Shown one piece after another: positions 37,661 through 46,918 of a DNA stretch of 64,000 nucleotides. The first letter of the stretch is position 1; each line of letters opens with the position of its first letter. The position numbers and the translations under genes were made by a program. The notes beneath the pieces were generated by a model. That model was not told the DNA's origin and made no database searches. It saw only the letters and a list, made by a program, of their open reading frames with translations. Source of the DNA: Sphingomonas qomolangmaensis (lineage in GTDB: Bacteria > Pseudomonadota > Alphaproteobacteria > Sphingomonadales > Sphingomonadaceae); contig NZ_CP101740.1 in assembly GCF_024496245.1 (NCBI RefSeq), positions 1,054,001 through 1,118,000 of the forward strand, written 5' to 3'.

Positions 37661-40600
37661 CGAGCCGCATCAGCTGGTCATACTCAGCATAAGGCGCATA
37701 TTCAGGCTGCAGCTTCGCCACGAAAGGCTCTTCGCCGGTCAACCATTGCTCCACCGATCGCTGGAAGTGATCGAAAGCTGTGGCGATGAAGTCGTCGGGA
37801 TCAATCTTGCCGCCCTTGCCCTCGGGCGCAACCGGCGAGCGGATGAAGCCGAACTTGCCGGCATTGCGCCCCAGCGACCAATATTCGAAGGTCCGCGCGA
37901 TGCCGTCGACCCGCTCGAACCCGCCGCGCTCGGCGATCAGCCCGATCAGCCCCAGTTGCAGGCTGTATCCGGCGGTTACCGCCTTGTTCGACGGCGGGGT
38001 ACCGGTCTTGTAATCGACGATCCCCAGCGTCCCGTCGGGCATCCGGTCGATCCGGTCATATTTGCCGCTCAGCGTCACCCCCGCGATCTGCAGCTTGCCC
38101 GCCTGCTCGACGTCGATCACCGCGCGGCCCTCGTCGCGCTGGCGGGTGAGTTCGCCTGCGATCCAGTCGATCGCCTCGATCAAGCGCGGCTGCCACAATG
38201 CGCGCAGCACCGGATGCGTGCGGGCATCGCCGAGCATCACCAGCGCGCGCGGCTTGAGCGCGTCGGGCCGGCACTGGTCCTGCTCGGACCAGGCCTGCAA
38301 GACCGCGTGGACCGCAGTGCCGCGCCACGCCGGGGTCGGATCGGCATCGACCGGGTCGAGCGGCATCAGCCCCAGCATCCGCCGCGCGTAAAAGGCGTAA
38401 GGATCGGCCTTCAACCGATCGACCTCGGTCACTGATATTTTCCGCGGGCGTGCCTCGACCGGCGGATTGGGCGCGGGCCGGGTGGCAGGCGCGTAGGCAT
38501 CGGGCCGGTCGAGCGCGCGCGCCCAATCTGCCAGCCCCTTGGGGGCTTCGAGCCCCGCCGACAGTGCCTCCATCCGCAGCCAGAAGCGCGACGCGATCGT
38601 CGGCGAAGACGAATCGCGCCGCGCCCGCGTCAGCAGCACCTCGGGCGCGCCGAGCGCCATCGCGAAGTCGTGCGCGGCAAGCCCAATCCGGCGTTCGAGC
38701 GAGGGCAGCCCCAACTCGCTACGGATGCGCGGCGCAAGCCAGGGATCGGGCGCAGGCAATGCCGGCCAGACGCCTTCGTTGAGCCCGCCGAGCACCATCA
38801 GGTCCGCCGTCTGCAACTGTGCTTCGATCAGACCGTAGATCGCCAGGCGCGGATGCCCGCCCTGCGGCGGCCGCACCGAGACTTCCTCGAAGAGCGTGCG
38901 CAGCAGCGGCAACAGATCCCCGGGGGCGACATGGCGCGGGCCATCGGCGCCCTCGATTTCAAGGTCGGCGAGCAATTGCGCCGCAGCGCGGCCATCGGCG
39001 CGCGACCAGACGGCATCGCCACAGAGCGTCGTGGCGGCTTCGCGGAGCATCGCGATGAGGCTCGACAACTCCCCTCCCTGGAAGGGAGGGGTCGGGGGTG
39101 GGTGGAGGCCTGGAGCTGCTGACGTCGGGGGCACAAGCGCTTCCGTATCGCGAGCACTCGACCCACCCCCAGCCCCTCCCTTCCAGGGAGGGGAGCTTAA
39201 GGCAGCAATCCCCTCCAACCGCGCGCGCGCCTCGCTCCACCACGCCGCCGCCGTCTCGCGCACCCTTGCCGTCCGCTTGTCACCCTCGCGCAGATGCGCG
39301 TCGATCCCCTCGAGCCCCGGCCCCGGCCGCGGCCCCCGCAGCGCCAGATCGAGTGCGCGCGCGCCTTCGAGCCATGCCAGCCGCCCCTCGCCCGCCGCGA
39401 CCAGCGGGTGCTTGAGCAATGTCAGCAACGCCATCGGCGCGAAGCGCTGGCCGATCGCATCGGCAATCGCCAGCAACAGCGTCCCCGGCGGCAGCGTCGA
39501 CAATTTCTGCCCCGCCGAATCGTCGACCGCCACGCCCCAGCGCGCGCAATGCGCCGCCACCCGCCGCGCAAGATTACGATCGGGGGTCACCAGCGCCGCG
39601 GTCCGCCCCGGCAGTTCGAGCACCTCGCGCAGCGCCAGCGCGATCGCCTGTGCCTCTTCGGCTGGCGTCGCGACCTCGAGCGCGCGCACCCCGTCGAAGC
39701 GCCGCTGGCCGCCGGGCAACGTCGTCCACAGATGGGTGAACGCCGCGGGGGCCATCGCGCTGGCGATCGCCTTGCCGCGCGCCGGGGTTGCATCCAGCTC
39801 GCTCGCCACCCGCCACGCCGCCACTTCGGCGCGGTTCACCCCCATCCGGTCGAGCAGCAGCTTCAAATGATATTGCGGGTGGGTCTCGATCGACCGCATC
39901 CGCGCGCCGGTCACCGGATCGGACGCGTGCGGCCCGAGCGATGCCCATTGCGCCTCGTCCATATCGGTTGCGAGCCCCGGCAGCACGACCAGCCCACGCG
40001 GCATCTCGGCCACCACCCGCAACAGCCGCGCGATCGGCGGCGAGGAATTGGTGACGCCCGCGACGCACACGAACCCTTCGGGCGGCCGCTCGCGCCATGA
40101 GGCTGCGGTGCGATCGAGCAGCATCCGCCGCCGCTCAACCATGTCGATCATCCCCAGCCGCGCCAGCTCGCCCGGCCAGCGATCGAGCACCACTTCAAAA
40201 GTCGACAGCGCGCTTTGCCAATGGTCCGAAAGCTCGGCGGCGAGTTCGAGATCGCGCAGCGCCGACGCCTCGACCTCCTCGACCTGCATCTGGTCGAGCG
40301 TGCGGCCCAGCTCGCCGGCCAATCGAACCGCCTCGGCAGGTTCGATCGCGTCGCCGCGTGCCTCGGTCAGCAGCCGCGCCAGGATCATCCGGCGCTTGAG
40401 CGGTGGGACTGCCGGCGGCACCGGATCGGCATCGGCGGGATCGAACAGCGGCCCCACCGCCTCGTCGAGATCGGGATCGCCGATCGCCACGATCCGCGGC
40501 AGCAGCAACCCGCCCTCGCTCGCGCGCACGAACGCATCGGTGATCGCCCGCCCAGCGCGATGATTGGGCACCAGCACCACCCCGCGCGCCAGCCCCATCC

Positions 40601-40697
40601 GGTCGCGCCCGAAGCGCCGGATCAGCCCGATCGCAAGCGTATCGGCGAACGCCCGATGCGGCGGTATCGTATAGAGGCCGAGCCTGCGCTCAGCCAT
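37638..40697 (-). CDS. addB: Double-strand break repair protein AddB, with an in-frame repeat insertion
   Basis: A 1019-residue AddB, an inactive-helicase/nuclease subunit that recognises recombination hotspots and degrades one strand. The C-terminal nuclease is visible: KISVTEVDRLKADPYAFYARRML, AWRGTAVHAVLQAW, GKYDRIDRM and GIVDYKTGTPP. Residues ~501-543 are encoded by a dispersed palindrome (39068-39196, 129 bases, 43 codons), giving SSPPWKGGAGGG at one end and PPTPPFQGGELS at the other. The frame stays open, so the element is tolerated. ATG 40697 fits the family start and overlaps the murU stop by 8 bases. Confidence 0.94.
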   Translation of the reverse strand: MAERRLGLYTIPPHRAFADTLAIGLIRRFGRDRMGLARGVVLVPNHRAGRAITDAFVRASEGGLLLPRIVAIGDPDLDEAVGPLFDPADADPVPPAVPPLKRRMILARLLTEARGDAIEPAEAVRLAGELGRTLDQMQVEEVEASALRDLELAAELSDHWQSALSTFEVVLDRWPGELARLGMIDMVERRRMLLDRTAASWRERPPEGFVCVAGVTNSSPPIARLLRVVAEMPRGLVVLPGLATDMDEAQWASLGPHASDPVTGARMRSIETHPQYHLKLLLDRMGVNRAEVAAWRVASELDATPARGKAIASAMAPAAFTHLWTTLPGGQRRFDGVRALEVATPAEEAQAIALALREVLELPGRTAALVTPDRNLARRVAAHCARWGVAVDDSAGQKLSTLPPGTLLLAIADAIGQRFAPMALLTLLKHPLVAAGEGRLAWLEGARALDLALRGPRPGPGLEGIDAHLREGDKRTARVRETAAAWWSEARARLEGIAALSSPPWKGGAGGGSSARDTEALVPPTSAAPGLHPPPTPPFQGGELSSLIAMLREAATTLCGDAVWSRADGRAAAQLLADLEIEGADGPRHVAPGDLLPLLRTLFEEVSVRPPQGGHPRLAIYGLIEAQLQTADLMVLGGLNEGVWPALPAPDPWLAPRIRSELGLPSLERRIGLAAHDFAMALGAPEVLLTRARRDSSSPTIASRFWLRMEALSAGLEAPKGLADWARALDRPDAYAPATRPAPNPPVEARPRKISVTEVDRLKADPYAFYARRMLGLMPLDPVDADPTPAWRGTAVHAVLQAWSEQDQCRPDALKPRALVMLGDARTHPVLRALWQPRLIEAIDWIAGELTRQRDEGRAVIDVEQAGKLQIAGVTLSGKYDRIDRMPDGTLGIVDYKTGTPPSNKAVTAGYSLQLGLIGLIAERGGFERVDGIARTFEYWSLGRNAGKFGFIRSPVAPEGKGGKIDPDDFIATAFDHFQRSVEQWLTGEEPFVAKLQPEYAPYAEYDQLMRLDEWYGRE
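39068..39196. repeat. Dispersed palindromic repeat (copy C) inside addB
   Basis: Arms of ~36 bases (39068-39104 and 39160-39196) are almost perfect inverted copies and match the copies at 20133-20260 and 29184-29292. This copy lies within the addB coding region. Its 129-base length keeps the frame, and its translation contains Trp/Phe-containing proline-glycine segments (PPWKGG, PPFQGG). Confidence 0.9.
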
Positions 40698-41445
40698 CGG
40701 CGAGCAACGCCTCGGCCGCGCCGATCGCCCCCGGACTGCCGACGTCGAACCAGAGCCCCTGGTGCACCATGCCCCAAGCGCGCCCCGCATCGATCGCGCG
40801 CTGCCAGAAGATATTGGTGGAAAACGGCCCCTGCGGATAATCGACGATCAGCTTGGGGCTCAATATCTGCACCCCGGTATAGACGAAGGGCGCGAGCCGC
40901 CCGGGCTTGCGCCGCCCGACGATCCGCCCCTGCGCGTCGAGATGGAAATCGCCCTGGCCCAAATGGCTGTTGGCGCGCGCCAATGGCACCATCAGCAGCA
41001 GCGCATCCATCCGGTCGGGATCCCAGGTCGCGGCGAGCGCGCGGATCGCGTCGACCGGCCCATCGACCCACAGATTGTCGCTGTTGACGCACAGGAACGG
41101 CGAATCGCCGAGCAACGGCAATGCCTTCACCAGCCCGCCGCCGGTCTCGAGCAATTCGGCGCGCTCGTCCGAAATCGCGATCTCGATGCCCTTCACACGG
41201 TGCTGGAGATGCGCTTCCATCGCGTCGGCGAGGTAATGGACGTTGACCACCGCGCGCGCGACGCCCGCCGCTCGCAGTCGATCGAACACGTGATCGATCA
41301 GGGGCTTACCCGCCACTTCGACCAGCGGCTTGGGACGGGTCGCGGTGAGCGGCCGCATCCGTTTGCCGAGGCCCGCCGCCATCACCATCGCGACCTGCGG
41401 TACGGCGACGGCAGGATTGGGCCGCAACGCCAGCGTTTGCGCCAT
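40690..41445 (-). CDS. murU: N-acetylmuramate-1-phosphate uridylyltransferase MurU-like
   Basis: A 251-residue sugar nucleotidyltransferase. The signature MVMAAGLGKRMRPLT and the adjoining KPLVEVAGKPLI are complete; LETGGGLVKAL and CVNSDNLW follow. Directly 5 bases upstream is an AmgK-type kinase gene, the pairing known for the MurNAc salvage route that bypasses de novo UDP-MurNAc synthesis and confers fosfomycin tolerance in pseudomonads. ATG 41445 is preferred over upstream in-frame codons because it follows the amgK stop. Specificity is inferred from the pairing. Confidence 0.88.
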   Translation of the reverse strand: MAQTLALRPNPAVAVPQVAMVMAAGLGKRMRPLTATRPKPLVEVAGKPLIDHVFDRLRAAGVARAVVNVHYLADAMEAHLQHRVKGIEIAISDERAELLETGGGLVKALPLLGDSPFLCVNSDNLWVDGPVDAIRALAATWDPDRMDALLLMVPLARANSHLGQGDFHLDAQGRIVGRRKPGRLAPFVYTGVQILSPKLIVDYPQGPFSTNIFWQRAIDAGRAWGMVHQGLWFDVGSPGAIGAAEALLADG

Positions 41446-41450
41446 GGGTG

Positions 41451-42431
41451 TCAGGCTTCCAGCAAGGTCGGGTCGCCGCGCTTGGCGGCGGGGATGTTGG
41501 CGTCGAACCAGTCGGCGACCGGGCGCAGCGCCGGATGCGCCAGATCGCGGTGGAGATAGTCCCACACGCGCGGGCACAAGGTTGGGTAGCGCGGCTTGCC
41601 GTCGCGCTTCCACAGGCGGGTGAAGATGCCGATGATCTTGGCGTTCCGCTGCGCGCCGAGCACATGATAGGCGGTTTCGAACGAGCGGTCGGCACCCGTG
41701 GTGCGGCGATAGCGATCGAGCATCGCGGCCTCCAATGCTGCAGGCACGTCGCGCCGCGCATCCTGCAGCAACGACACCAGATCATAAGCGGGATGCCCCG
41801 CCAGCGCGTCCTGGAAATCGAGCAGCCCCAGCGTCTCGCTGCCTTCGATCAGCATCAGATTTTCGGCATGATAATCGCGCAGCACGGTCACGATCGGCGC
41901 ATCGCCGAGCGGCTCCAGCACCTGCGCCCAGGCGGCGCGGTAGCTCTCCAGATCGACCGTCAACCCGATCGCGGGGCAATACCAGTCGACCAGCAGCCCA
42001 GCTTCGCGCTGATATTCGGCCATGTCATAGGGCTTGAGCGCCATCGGCGCCTCGCCATGCAGGCGGACCAGCACATCGATCGCGGCTTCATAGAGCCGCA
42101 ATTCGCTTTCGGGTGCGGCGTCGGCGGTCTCGCGCATCCGCGCATTGCCGAAATCCTCGATCAGTACGAGCCCTTCGCCGAGCTCCTCGCCCAGGATTGC
42201 GGGGGCGGCAAAGCCACGCTCGCCGAGCCAGCGCGCGACCGCCAGGAACGGGCGCGGGTCCTCGTGCGGCGGCGGCGCGTCCATCAGGATCGCGCTGCGC
42301 CCGGGCGCGACGACGCGAAAATAGCGGCGGAACGAGGCATCGCCGGCAAGCGGCTGGATTTCGGCATCGTCCCACCCGACCGAAGCCAGGAACGGGACGG
42401 CGGCGGCAGGCGGGTTCAGGTCAGGGGCCAT
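41451..42431 (-). CDS. amgK: N-acetylmuramate/N-acetylglucosamine kinase AmgK-like (APH fold)
   Basis: A 326-residue aminoglycoside-phosphotransferase-fold kinase. The catalytic loop is VLRDYHAENLM and the metal-binding segment is LLDFQDAL; the N-terminal GDASFRRYFRV is typical of AmgK. It should phosphorylate the anomeric carbon of MurNAc or GlcNAc for MurU. ATG 42431 has GGAGG 5 bases upstream, inside the end of tsaE, giving a 16-base overlap; ATG 42443 is less likely. The family is also annotated as a generic phosphotransferase beside tsaE. Confidence 0.88.
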   Translation of the reverse strand: MAPDLNPPAAAVPFLASVGWDDAEIQPLAGDASFRRYFRVVAPGRSAILMDAPPPHEDPRPFLAVARWLGERGFAAPAILGEELGEGLVLIEDFGNARMRETADAAPESELRLYEAAIDVLVRLHGEAPMALKPYDMAEYQREAGLLVDWYCPAIGLTVDLESYRAAWAQVLEPLGDAPIVTVLRDYHAENLMLIEGSETLGLLDFQDALAGHPAYDLVSLLQDARRDVPAALEAAMLDRYRRTTGADRSFETAYHVLGAQRNAKIIGIFTRLWKRDGKPRYPTLCPRVWDYLHRDLAHPALRPVADWFDANIPAAKRGDPTLLEA

Positions 42432-42862
42432 CGCGCCCTCCAAGCCGCCGGCACCTGCGCTGTCAAGACGCGCGCGTCGTCCTCGGCCACCACAAGCGTC
42501 AGCGCGAGTGCATCATGCCACCAATGCGCGCCTGCGCGCTCGGGCCATTCGACCAGCAACGCCGAATCATGCCGCGCATCGTCGAGCCCGAGTTCGAGCA
42601 GCTCGTCCTCGTCCTCGATCCGGTACAGATCGACATGCAGCACCGGAAGCGCGAGTTCGGGCGGGGCATAGGGCTGGACGATCGCATAGCTCGGGCTCGG
42701 TGCTTCGCCCGCCAGCCCCAGCTCGGCGAGCAAGCCGCGCGCGATGCTGGTCTTGCCCGCCCCCAGCGGCCCGCTCAGCGTGACGACGTCGCCCGGGGCC
42801 AGCACGCGGGCGAGCTTGGCGCCGAACGCGCGGCTTTCGGCATCGCCAATCAGGCGGATCAT
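42416..42862 (-). CDS. tsaE: tRNA N6-adenosine threonylcarbamoyltransferase ATPase TsaE
   Basis: A 148-residue P-loop ATPase needed for t6A37 modification of ANN-decoding tRNAs. Walker A is GPLGAGKTS (residues ~31-39); HVDLYRI and LLVEWPER are further family marks. Its start overlaps the divL stop (ATGA, 42859-42862) and its end overlaps amgK, so all three are translationally linked. Confidence 0.96.
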   Translation of the reverse strand: MIRLIGDAESRAFGAKLARVLAPGDVVTLSGPLGAGKTSIARGLLAELGLAGEAPSPSYAIVQPYAPPELALPVLHVDLYRIEDEDELLELGLDDARHDSALLVEWPERAGAHWWHDALALTLVVAEDDARVLTAQVPAAWRARWPLT

Positions 42863-45204
42863 GTTCGCGGCAACGCGATGGTCACCAGCGTCCCCTGTCC
42901 CGGCTCGGACACCAGGCTGATCGTTCCGCCATGCGCCTCGACGAACTGCTTGGCGAGCGGCAGGCCGAGCCCCAGCGCGCGTTCGCCGCTGCCGTTGAAG
43001 CCATGCCGCGCGAACCGATCGAACGCGCGCGCCTGCGCCTTCGCGTCCATCCCCGGCCCGTCATCGGAAACGACGATCCGTGCGCCCTCGTCGGTGCCGT
43101 CGACGTGGAGCAATATCCGGCCCCCCGGCGGGGTTTCGGCCAGCGCGTGGCGAAGCACATGCTCGATCGCCTGGCCGATCCGCCGGACATCGCCGGTCAC
43201 CACGCCCGCGCTCTCCTGCGCCTCGACCGCGAAGTCGATCGCCTTGTCCGCCGCCGCCGCCGCCAGCCCCGCCGCCACCGCCTCGGCGGCGGGCTTGAGG
43301 TCGATCCGCTCGCGGACCGGGGGTGCATCGCCCTGCGTCAGATCGAGCACGTCGTCGACCAAGGTGCCCAGCCGCTCGACCGATTCGAGGATTGCCGCGG
43401 TGTAACCGGTCCCGCTTTCGCTCAGCGGCCCGGCATAGCCTGCATGGAGCATCTCGGCGAACCCCTTGATCGAGGTCAGCGGCGTGCGAAGCTCATAGCT
43501 CATATTGGCGACGAACTGCGTCTTGACCTCGTCGGCGGCTTCGAGCGCTTCGTTGCGATCGCGCAGCGCCTGTTCGATCCGCTTGCTGTCCGAGATGTCG
43601 AGCATCGTCAGCAGCGCGTTTCCATCGGGAAGCGGCACCGCGGCGAACTCGAAATGGCGCCCGTCGGCAAAGGCAACGCGCCCGCCGCGCTGGAGCCGGT
43701 CGGCGGTCGCCGATCGTACCAGCTCGGCGATCAGCATCGCGCGCTCGGGCTTGGCGAGGCGATGCGCCGCCTCGCGCGCCAGCGCGTCGACGCGCGGATG
43801 GGTGGCGAGCAGCAACGTCGAAAACCCCCAGACGGTGCGGAACTTGTTGTTCCACAATTGCAGCCGACCGTCGGCGGCGAACACCCCCACCGCCTCGAAC
43901 AAATTCTCGGTCGTCGCGGTGCGCACGCGCAGCAGCGTGTCGCGCGCGCTCGCCAATTGCACCTGCTCGGTGCGGTCCTCGAAGATGATCAGCAGCCCGC
44001 GATCGGGCAAGGGCTGCGCCACCACGCGCAGATGCGTGCCCCCCGCGAGGTGCCAATTCTCCTCGATCGACGCCTCGGCCGAGCGAAACCATTCGCGCCG
44101 CTCGGCCTTCCAGCCGGGAAAGTCGCGGACCTCGGGCAAGCGCCCCGCCTCGCGCATCCGTTCGATCACGCGATCGAATTCGGGGCGATCGGCCAGCCAT
44201 TCGCTGCGCATCGCGAACATCCGCCGGAACGGCTGGTTGCAGAACACCATCGCGCGATCGGGGCCGAACTGGACCACGCCGGCTGAAATCCGATCGAGCA
44301 TCGCGCGCTGCGCCTGGCCGAAGCGCTTGATGCCGCTGCGCGCCTGTTCGAGCTCCTCGATATCGATCGCGAAGCCCGCGGTGCCGCCATCGGCGAGCGG
44401 CACGTCGTGGACGCGCAGCATCCGCCGCGCGCCGGCGATCGTCGTCGGCATCGCGCTGACCTGCGGCGCCCCGGTATCGCGCGCGATCGCCGCCTGCGCC
44501 ATCGGCCCGCCGAGCGCCGATCGTTCGATCAGCTCCACCTGCCGTGCGACGACATCCTCGCCATCGCTGGCGTCTACCGCGTGGACATAAGCGGTGTTGA
44601 CCATCGCCAGCCGCAGATCGTGCCCGCGATACCACATCGGCATCGGTGCCGCCTCGATCAGCCCGGTCAGCGCGGTATAGGCGTCCTCGAGCCGCTGCGC
44701 GCGATCGGCGAGCCGCGCGACCTCGCCCTGCATCTCGGTCGCATCGAAGAACCAGACGAGCACCCCGCCGGTCGCTCCCAGTGCATCGGGGGCGCGTTCG
44801 CCCACCGCGAGCATCAGCCGCGCCGACCCTTGCGCGCGCACCGGCAAGCGAAATCCGCGCCCCGCCTTGGCGGCGACGTCGATCGCGTGGGCGAGCGCGT
44901 CGCGGTCCTCGCGCACCAGCCCCTCCTCGCCCGCCGACAGCCCCGTGACATCGCGCGCCGGCGCCTGCAGCCCCAACCAATCGGCGAGATGGCTCGACAG
45001 CTCGACCTGCCCGTCGGCGCGCACCACCATCGCGCGCGCCGGCGCGGCCCGCACCAGCGCCCACAACCGCGCATTGTCGCGCTCACCCGCACGCGCCCGC
45101 ACACGGAGCGCCAGCCCGGTATAGAGCGACCACCCGGCGCCCCCCACCAGCGCAGCCAGCACCATCCCGGCAAGCACGACCTGCCAGATGTCCGTGTCGA
45201 TCAT
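42859..45204 (-). CDS. divL: DivL-like sensor kinase with Tyr in place of the phospho-acceptor His
   Basis: A 781-residue protein with an N-terminal membrane helix (residues ~5-27), several PAS-like domains and a C-terminal kinase core. The H-box reads ANMSYELRTPL, with Tyr570 where His is normal; Caulobacter DivL has the same change (Tyr550) and acts as a CckA regulator at the pole. The N-box Asn also appears replaced by His (VLRHALAET), while DDGPGMD and GLGLPLAK are intact. ATG 45204 precedes the membrane helix. It begins the tsaE-amgK-murU-addBA run and is separated from ahcY by a terminator. Confidence 0.9.
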   Translation of the reverse strand: MIDTDIWQVVLAGMVLAALVGGAGWSLYTGLALRVRARAGERDNARLWALVRAAPARAMVVRADGQVELSSHLADWLGLQAPARDVTGLSAGEEGLVREDRDALAHAIDVAAKAGRGFRLPVRAQGSARLMLAVGERAPDALGATGGVLVWFFDATEMQGEVARLADRAQRLEDAYTALTGLIEAAPMPMWYRGHDLRLAMVNTAYVHAVDASDGEDVVARQVELIERSALGGPMAQAAIARDTGAPQVSAMPTTIAGARRMLRVHDVPLADGGTAGFAIDIEELEQARSGIKRFGQAQRAMLDRISAGVVQFGPDRAMVFCNQPFRRMFAMRSEWLADRPEFDRVIERMREAGRLPEVRDFPGWKAERREWFRSAEASIEENWHLAGGTHLRVVAQPLPDRGLLIIFEDRTEQVQLASARDTLLRVRTATTENLFEAVGVFAADGRLQLWNNKFRTVWGFSTLLLATHPRVDALAREAAHRLAKPERAMLIAELVRSATADRLQRGGRVAFADGRHFEFAAVPLPDGNALLTMLDISDSKRIEQALRDRNEALEAADEVKTQFVANMSYELRTPLTSIKGFAEMLHAGYAGPLSESGTGYTAAILESVERLGTLVDDVLDLTQGDAPPVRERIDLKPAAEAVAAGLAAAAADKAIDFAVEAQESAGVVTGDVRRIGQAIEHVLRHALAETPPGGRILLHVDGTDEGARIVVSDDGPGMDAKAQARAFDRFARHGFNGSGERALGLGLPLAKQFVEAHGGTISLVSEPGQGTLVTIALPRT

Positions 45205-45313
45205 GTCCGGCCGTCCCGAACCGAACCCCTGCCCCGCCTTCGCATCATGCCATAGCCCTAGAACGCGGCGGCGGTGCGCGGAAGGGGGCGCCGCAGCCGA
45301 TCGCGCGGGGCGC

Positions 45314-45351
45314 AAATAAAAAGGGGCGCCGGTGGATACCGACGCCCCCTT
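45314..45351 (-). terminator. Rho-independent terminator after ahcY
   Basis: On the minus strand a stem of AGGGGGCGtCGGT and ACCGgCGCCCCTT, loop ATCC, is followed by TTTTATTT. It starts about 20 bases after the ahcY stop and separates ahcY from divL. Confidence 0.85.
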
Positions 45352-45370
45352 CTCTACTCGGTTCGACCGA

Positions 45371-46792
45371 TCAGTAGCGGTAGTGATCGGGCTTGAACGG
45401 CCCTTCGACCGGCACGCCGATATAACCCGCCTGCTTCGGGGTCAGCTGCGACAGCTGGACGCCCAGCTTCTCGAGATGAAGCGCGGCGACCTTTTCATCG
45501 AGATGCTTGGGCAGGACATAGACCTGGTTCTGATATTCATCGCCCTTGGTCCACAATTCGATCTGCGCCAGCACCTGGTTGGTGAAGCTGGCCGACATCA
45601 CGAACGAAGGATGACCGGTCGCGCAGCCCAGGTTCACCAGCCGGCCTTTGGCGAGCACGATGATCTGCTTGCCGTCGGGGAACTCGACCAGGTCGGTGCC
45701 GGGCTTCACTTCGGTCCACTTGTAGTTCGACATCGCGGCGATCTGGATCTCGCTGTCGAAATGGCCGATGTTGCAGACGATCGACATCGGCTTCATCGCC
45801 TTCATGTGATCGGCGGTGATGACGTCGGCATTGCCCGTTGCGGTGCAGAAGATGTCGGCGCGCTTGACCGCCTCTTCCATCGTCACGACCTCGAAGCCCT
45901 CCATCGCCGCCTGCAATGCGCAGATCGGATCGATCTCGGTCACCATCACGCGCGCGCCGCCATTGCGCAGCGACTGTGCCGAGCCCTTGCCGACATCGCC
46001 GAAGCCGGCGACGCAAGCGACCTTGCCCGCCAGCATCACGTCGGTGGCGCGACGGATCGCGTCGACCAGCGATTCCTTGCAGCCGTACAGATTGTCGAAC
46101 TTCGACTTGGTGACGCTGTCGTTGACGTTGATCGCGGGGAAGGGAAGCTCGCCCTTCTTGGCGATCTCGTACAGGCGATGGACGCCGGTGGTGGTCTCTT
46201 CCGAGACGCCCTTCAGGTTCTTGACCGTCTGCGTCAGGTAGCCGGGATATTTTGCGACGAACGCCTTGAGCGCGCGCTGGAACTCGACTTCCTCGTCATT
46301 CTCGGGCTCGCTCAGCGTTGCGCCGGCTTCGAGCTTGGCACCCCAGAGCGCGAACATCGTCGCGTCGCCGCCATCGTCGAGGATGATGTTGGCGGTCGTA
46401 CCGTCGGTGTCGGCACCCCAGTTGAAGATGTCGCCGACATAGTTCCAATAATCAGCCAGGCTCTCGCCCTTGATCGCGAACACCGGCACGCCGGTCGCGG
46501 CGATCGCGGCGGCAGCGTGGTCCTGCGTCGAGAAGATGTTGCACGTCGCCCAGCGGACGTCGGCACCCAATGCGGTCAGCGTCTCGATCAGCACCGCGGT
46601 CTGGATCGTCATGTGCAGCGAACCAGTGATGCGCGCGCCCTTCAGCGGCTGCGACGCGCCGAATTCCTCGCGCAATGCCATCAGGCCGGGCATTTCGGTT
46701 TCGGCGATGTCGATTTCCATCCGGCCGAAATCGGCGAGGCTGATATCGGCAACGACATAATCTTTGGTGTCGAGAACGGGGGCGGTGGCCAC
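45371..46792 (-). CDS. ahcY: Adenosylhomocysteinase
   Basis: A 473-residue S-adenosylhomocysteine hydrolase that splits SAH into adenosine and homocysteine and so keeps the methyl cycle running. The NAD-binding loop GFGDVGKG is intact, as are the substrate-site segments [13 protein letters not shown] and [13 protein letters not shown] and the C-terminal KPDHYRY. The start is GTG 46792, with GGGAG 8 bases upstream. A 20-bp perfect palindrome lies ~100 bases upstream and probably controls the gene. Confidence 0.97.
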   Translation of the reverse strand: MATAPVLDTKDYVVADISLADFGRMEIDIAETEMPGLMALREEFGASQPLKGARITGSLHMTIQTAVLIETLTALGADVRWATCNIFSTQDHAAAAIAATGVPVFAIKGESLADYWNYVGDIFNWGADTDGTTANIILDDGGDATMFALWGAKLEAGATLSEPENDEEVEFQRALKAFVAKYPGYLTQTVKNLKGVSEETTTGVHRLYEIAKKGELPFPAINVNDSVTKSKFDNLYGCKESLVDAIRRATDVMLAGKVACVAGFGDVGKGSAQSLRNGGARVMVTEIDPICALQAAMEGFEVVTMEEAVKRADIFCTATGNADVITADHMKAMKPMSIVCNIGHFDSEIQIAAMSNYKWTEVKPGTDLVEFPDGKQIIVLAKGRLVNLGCATGHPSFVMSASFTNQVLAQIELWTKGDEYQNQVYVLPKHLDEKVAALHLEKLGVQLSQLTPKQAGYIGVPVEGPFKPDHYRY

Positions 46793-46890
46793 TGGAAAAT
46801 CTCCCGGGTCGTGAAAAGAGGCCGGCAGGCGCAAGTCGCCCGTCGGTGCTGCCGCTTCCCTAGCCAATCCGCCTGCCAAACGCAAACTCA

Positions 46891-46910
46891 ATATAAAGAT
46901 ATCTTTATAT
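46891..46910. promoter_or_regulatory. Perfect 20-bp palindrome upstream of ahcY, probable operator
   Basis: Half-site ATATAAAGAT is followed directly by its exact inverse, ATCTTTATAT. It is the only strongly AT-rich patch in this GC-rich neighbourhood, 98 bases before the ahcY start and 8 bases after the yqgE stop. ArsR-family SAH-responsive regulators (SahR) control ahcY in several proteobacteria through such palindromes; I believe this is that type, from memory of the motif class rather than a search. Confidence 0.7.
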
Positions 46911-46918
46911 GTGTTCGG

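Noticed and set aside
20133..39196. Repeats considered as a CRISPR array
   Set aside because: Copies are thousands of bases apart and palindromic with inverted arms, not regularly spaced direct repeats with spacers.
46793..46890. Possible SAH or SAM riboswitch in the ahcY leader
   Set aside because: I looked for conserved SAH and SAM-II-type core sequences on the minus strand and found none; the palindrome further upstream explains regulation better.
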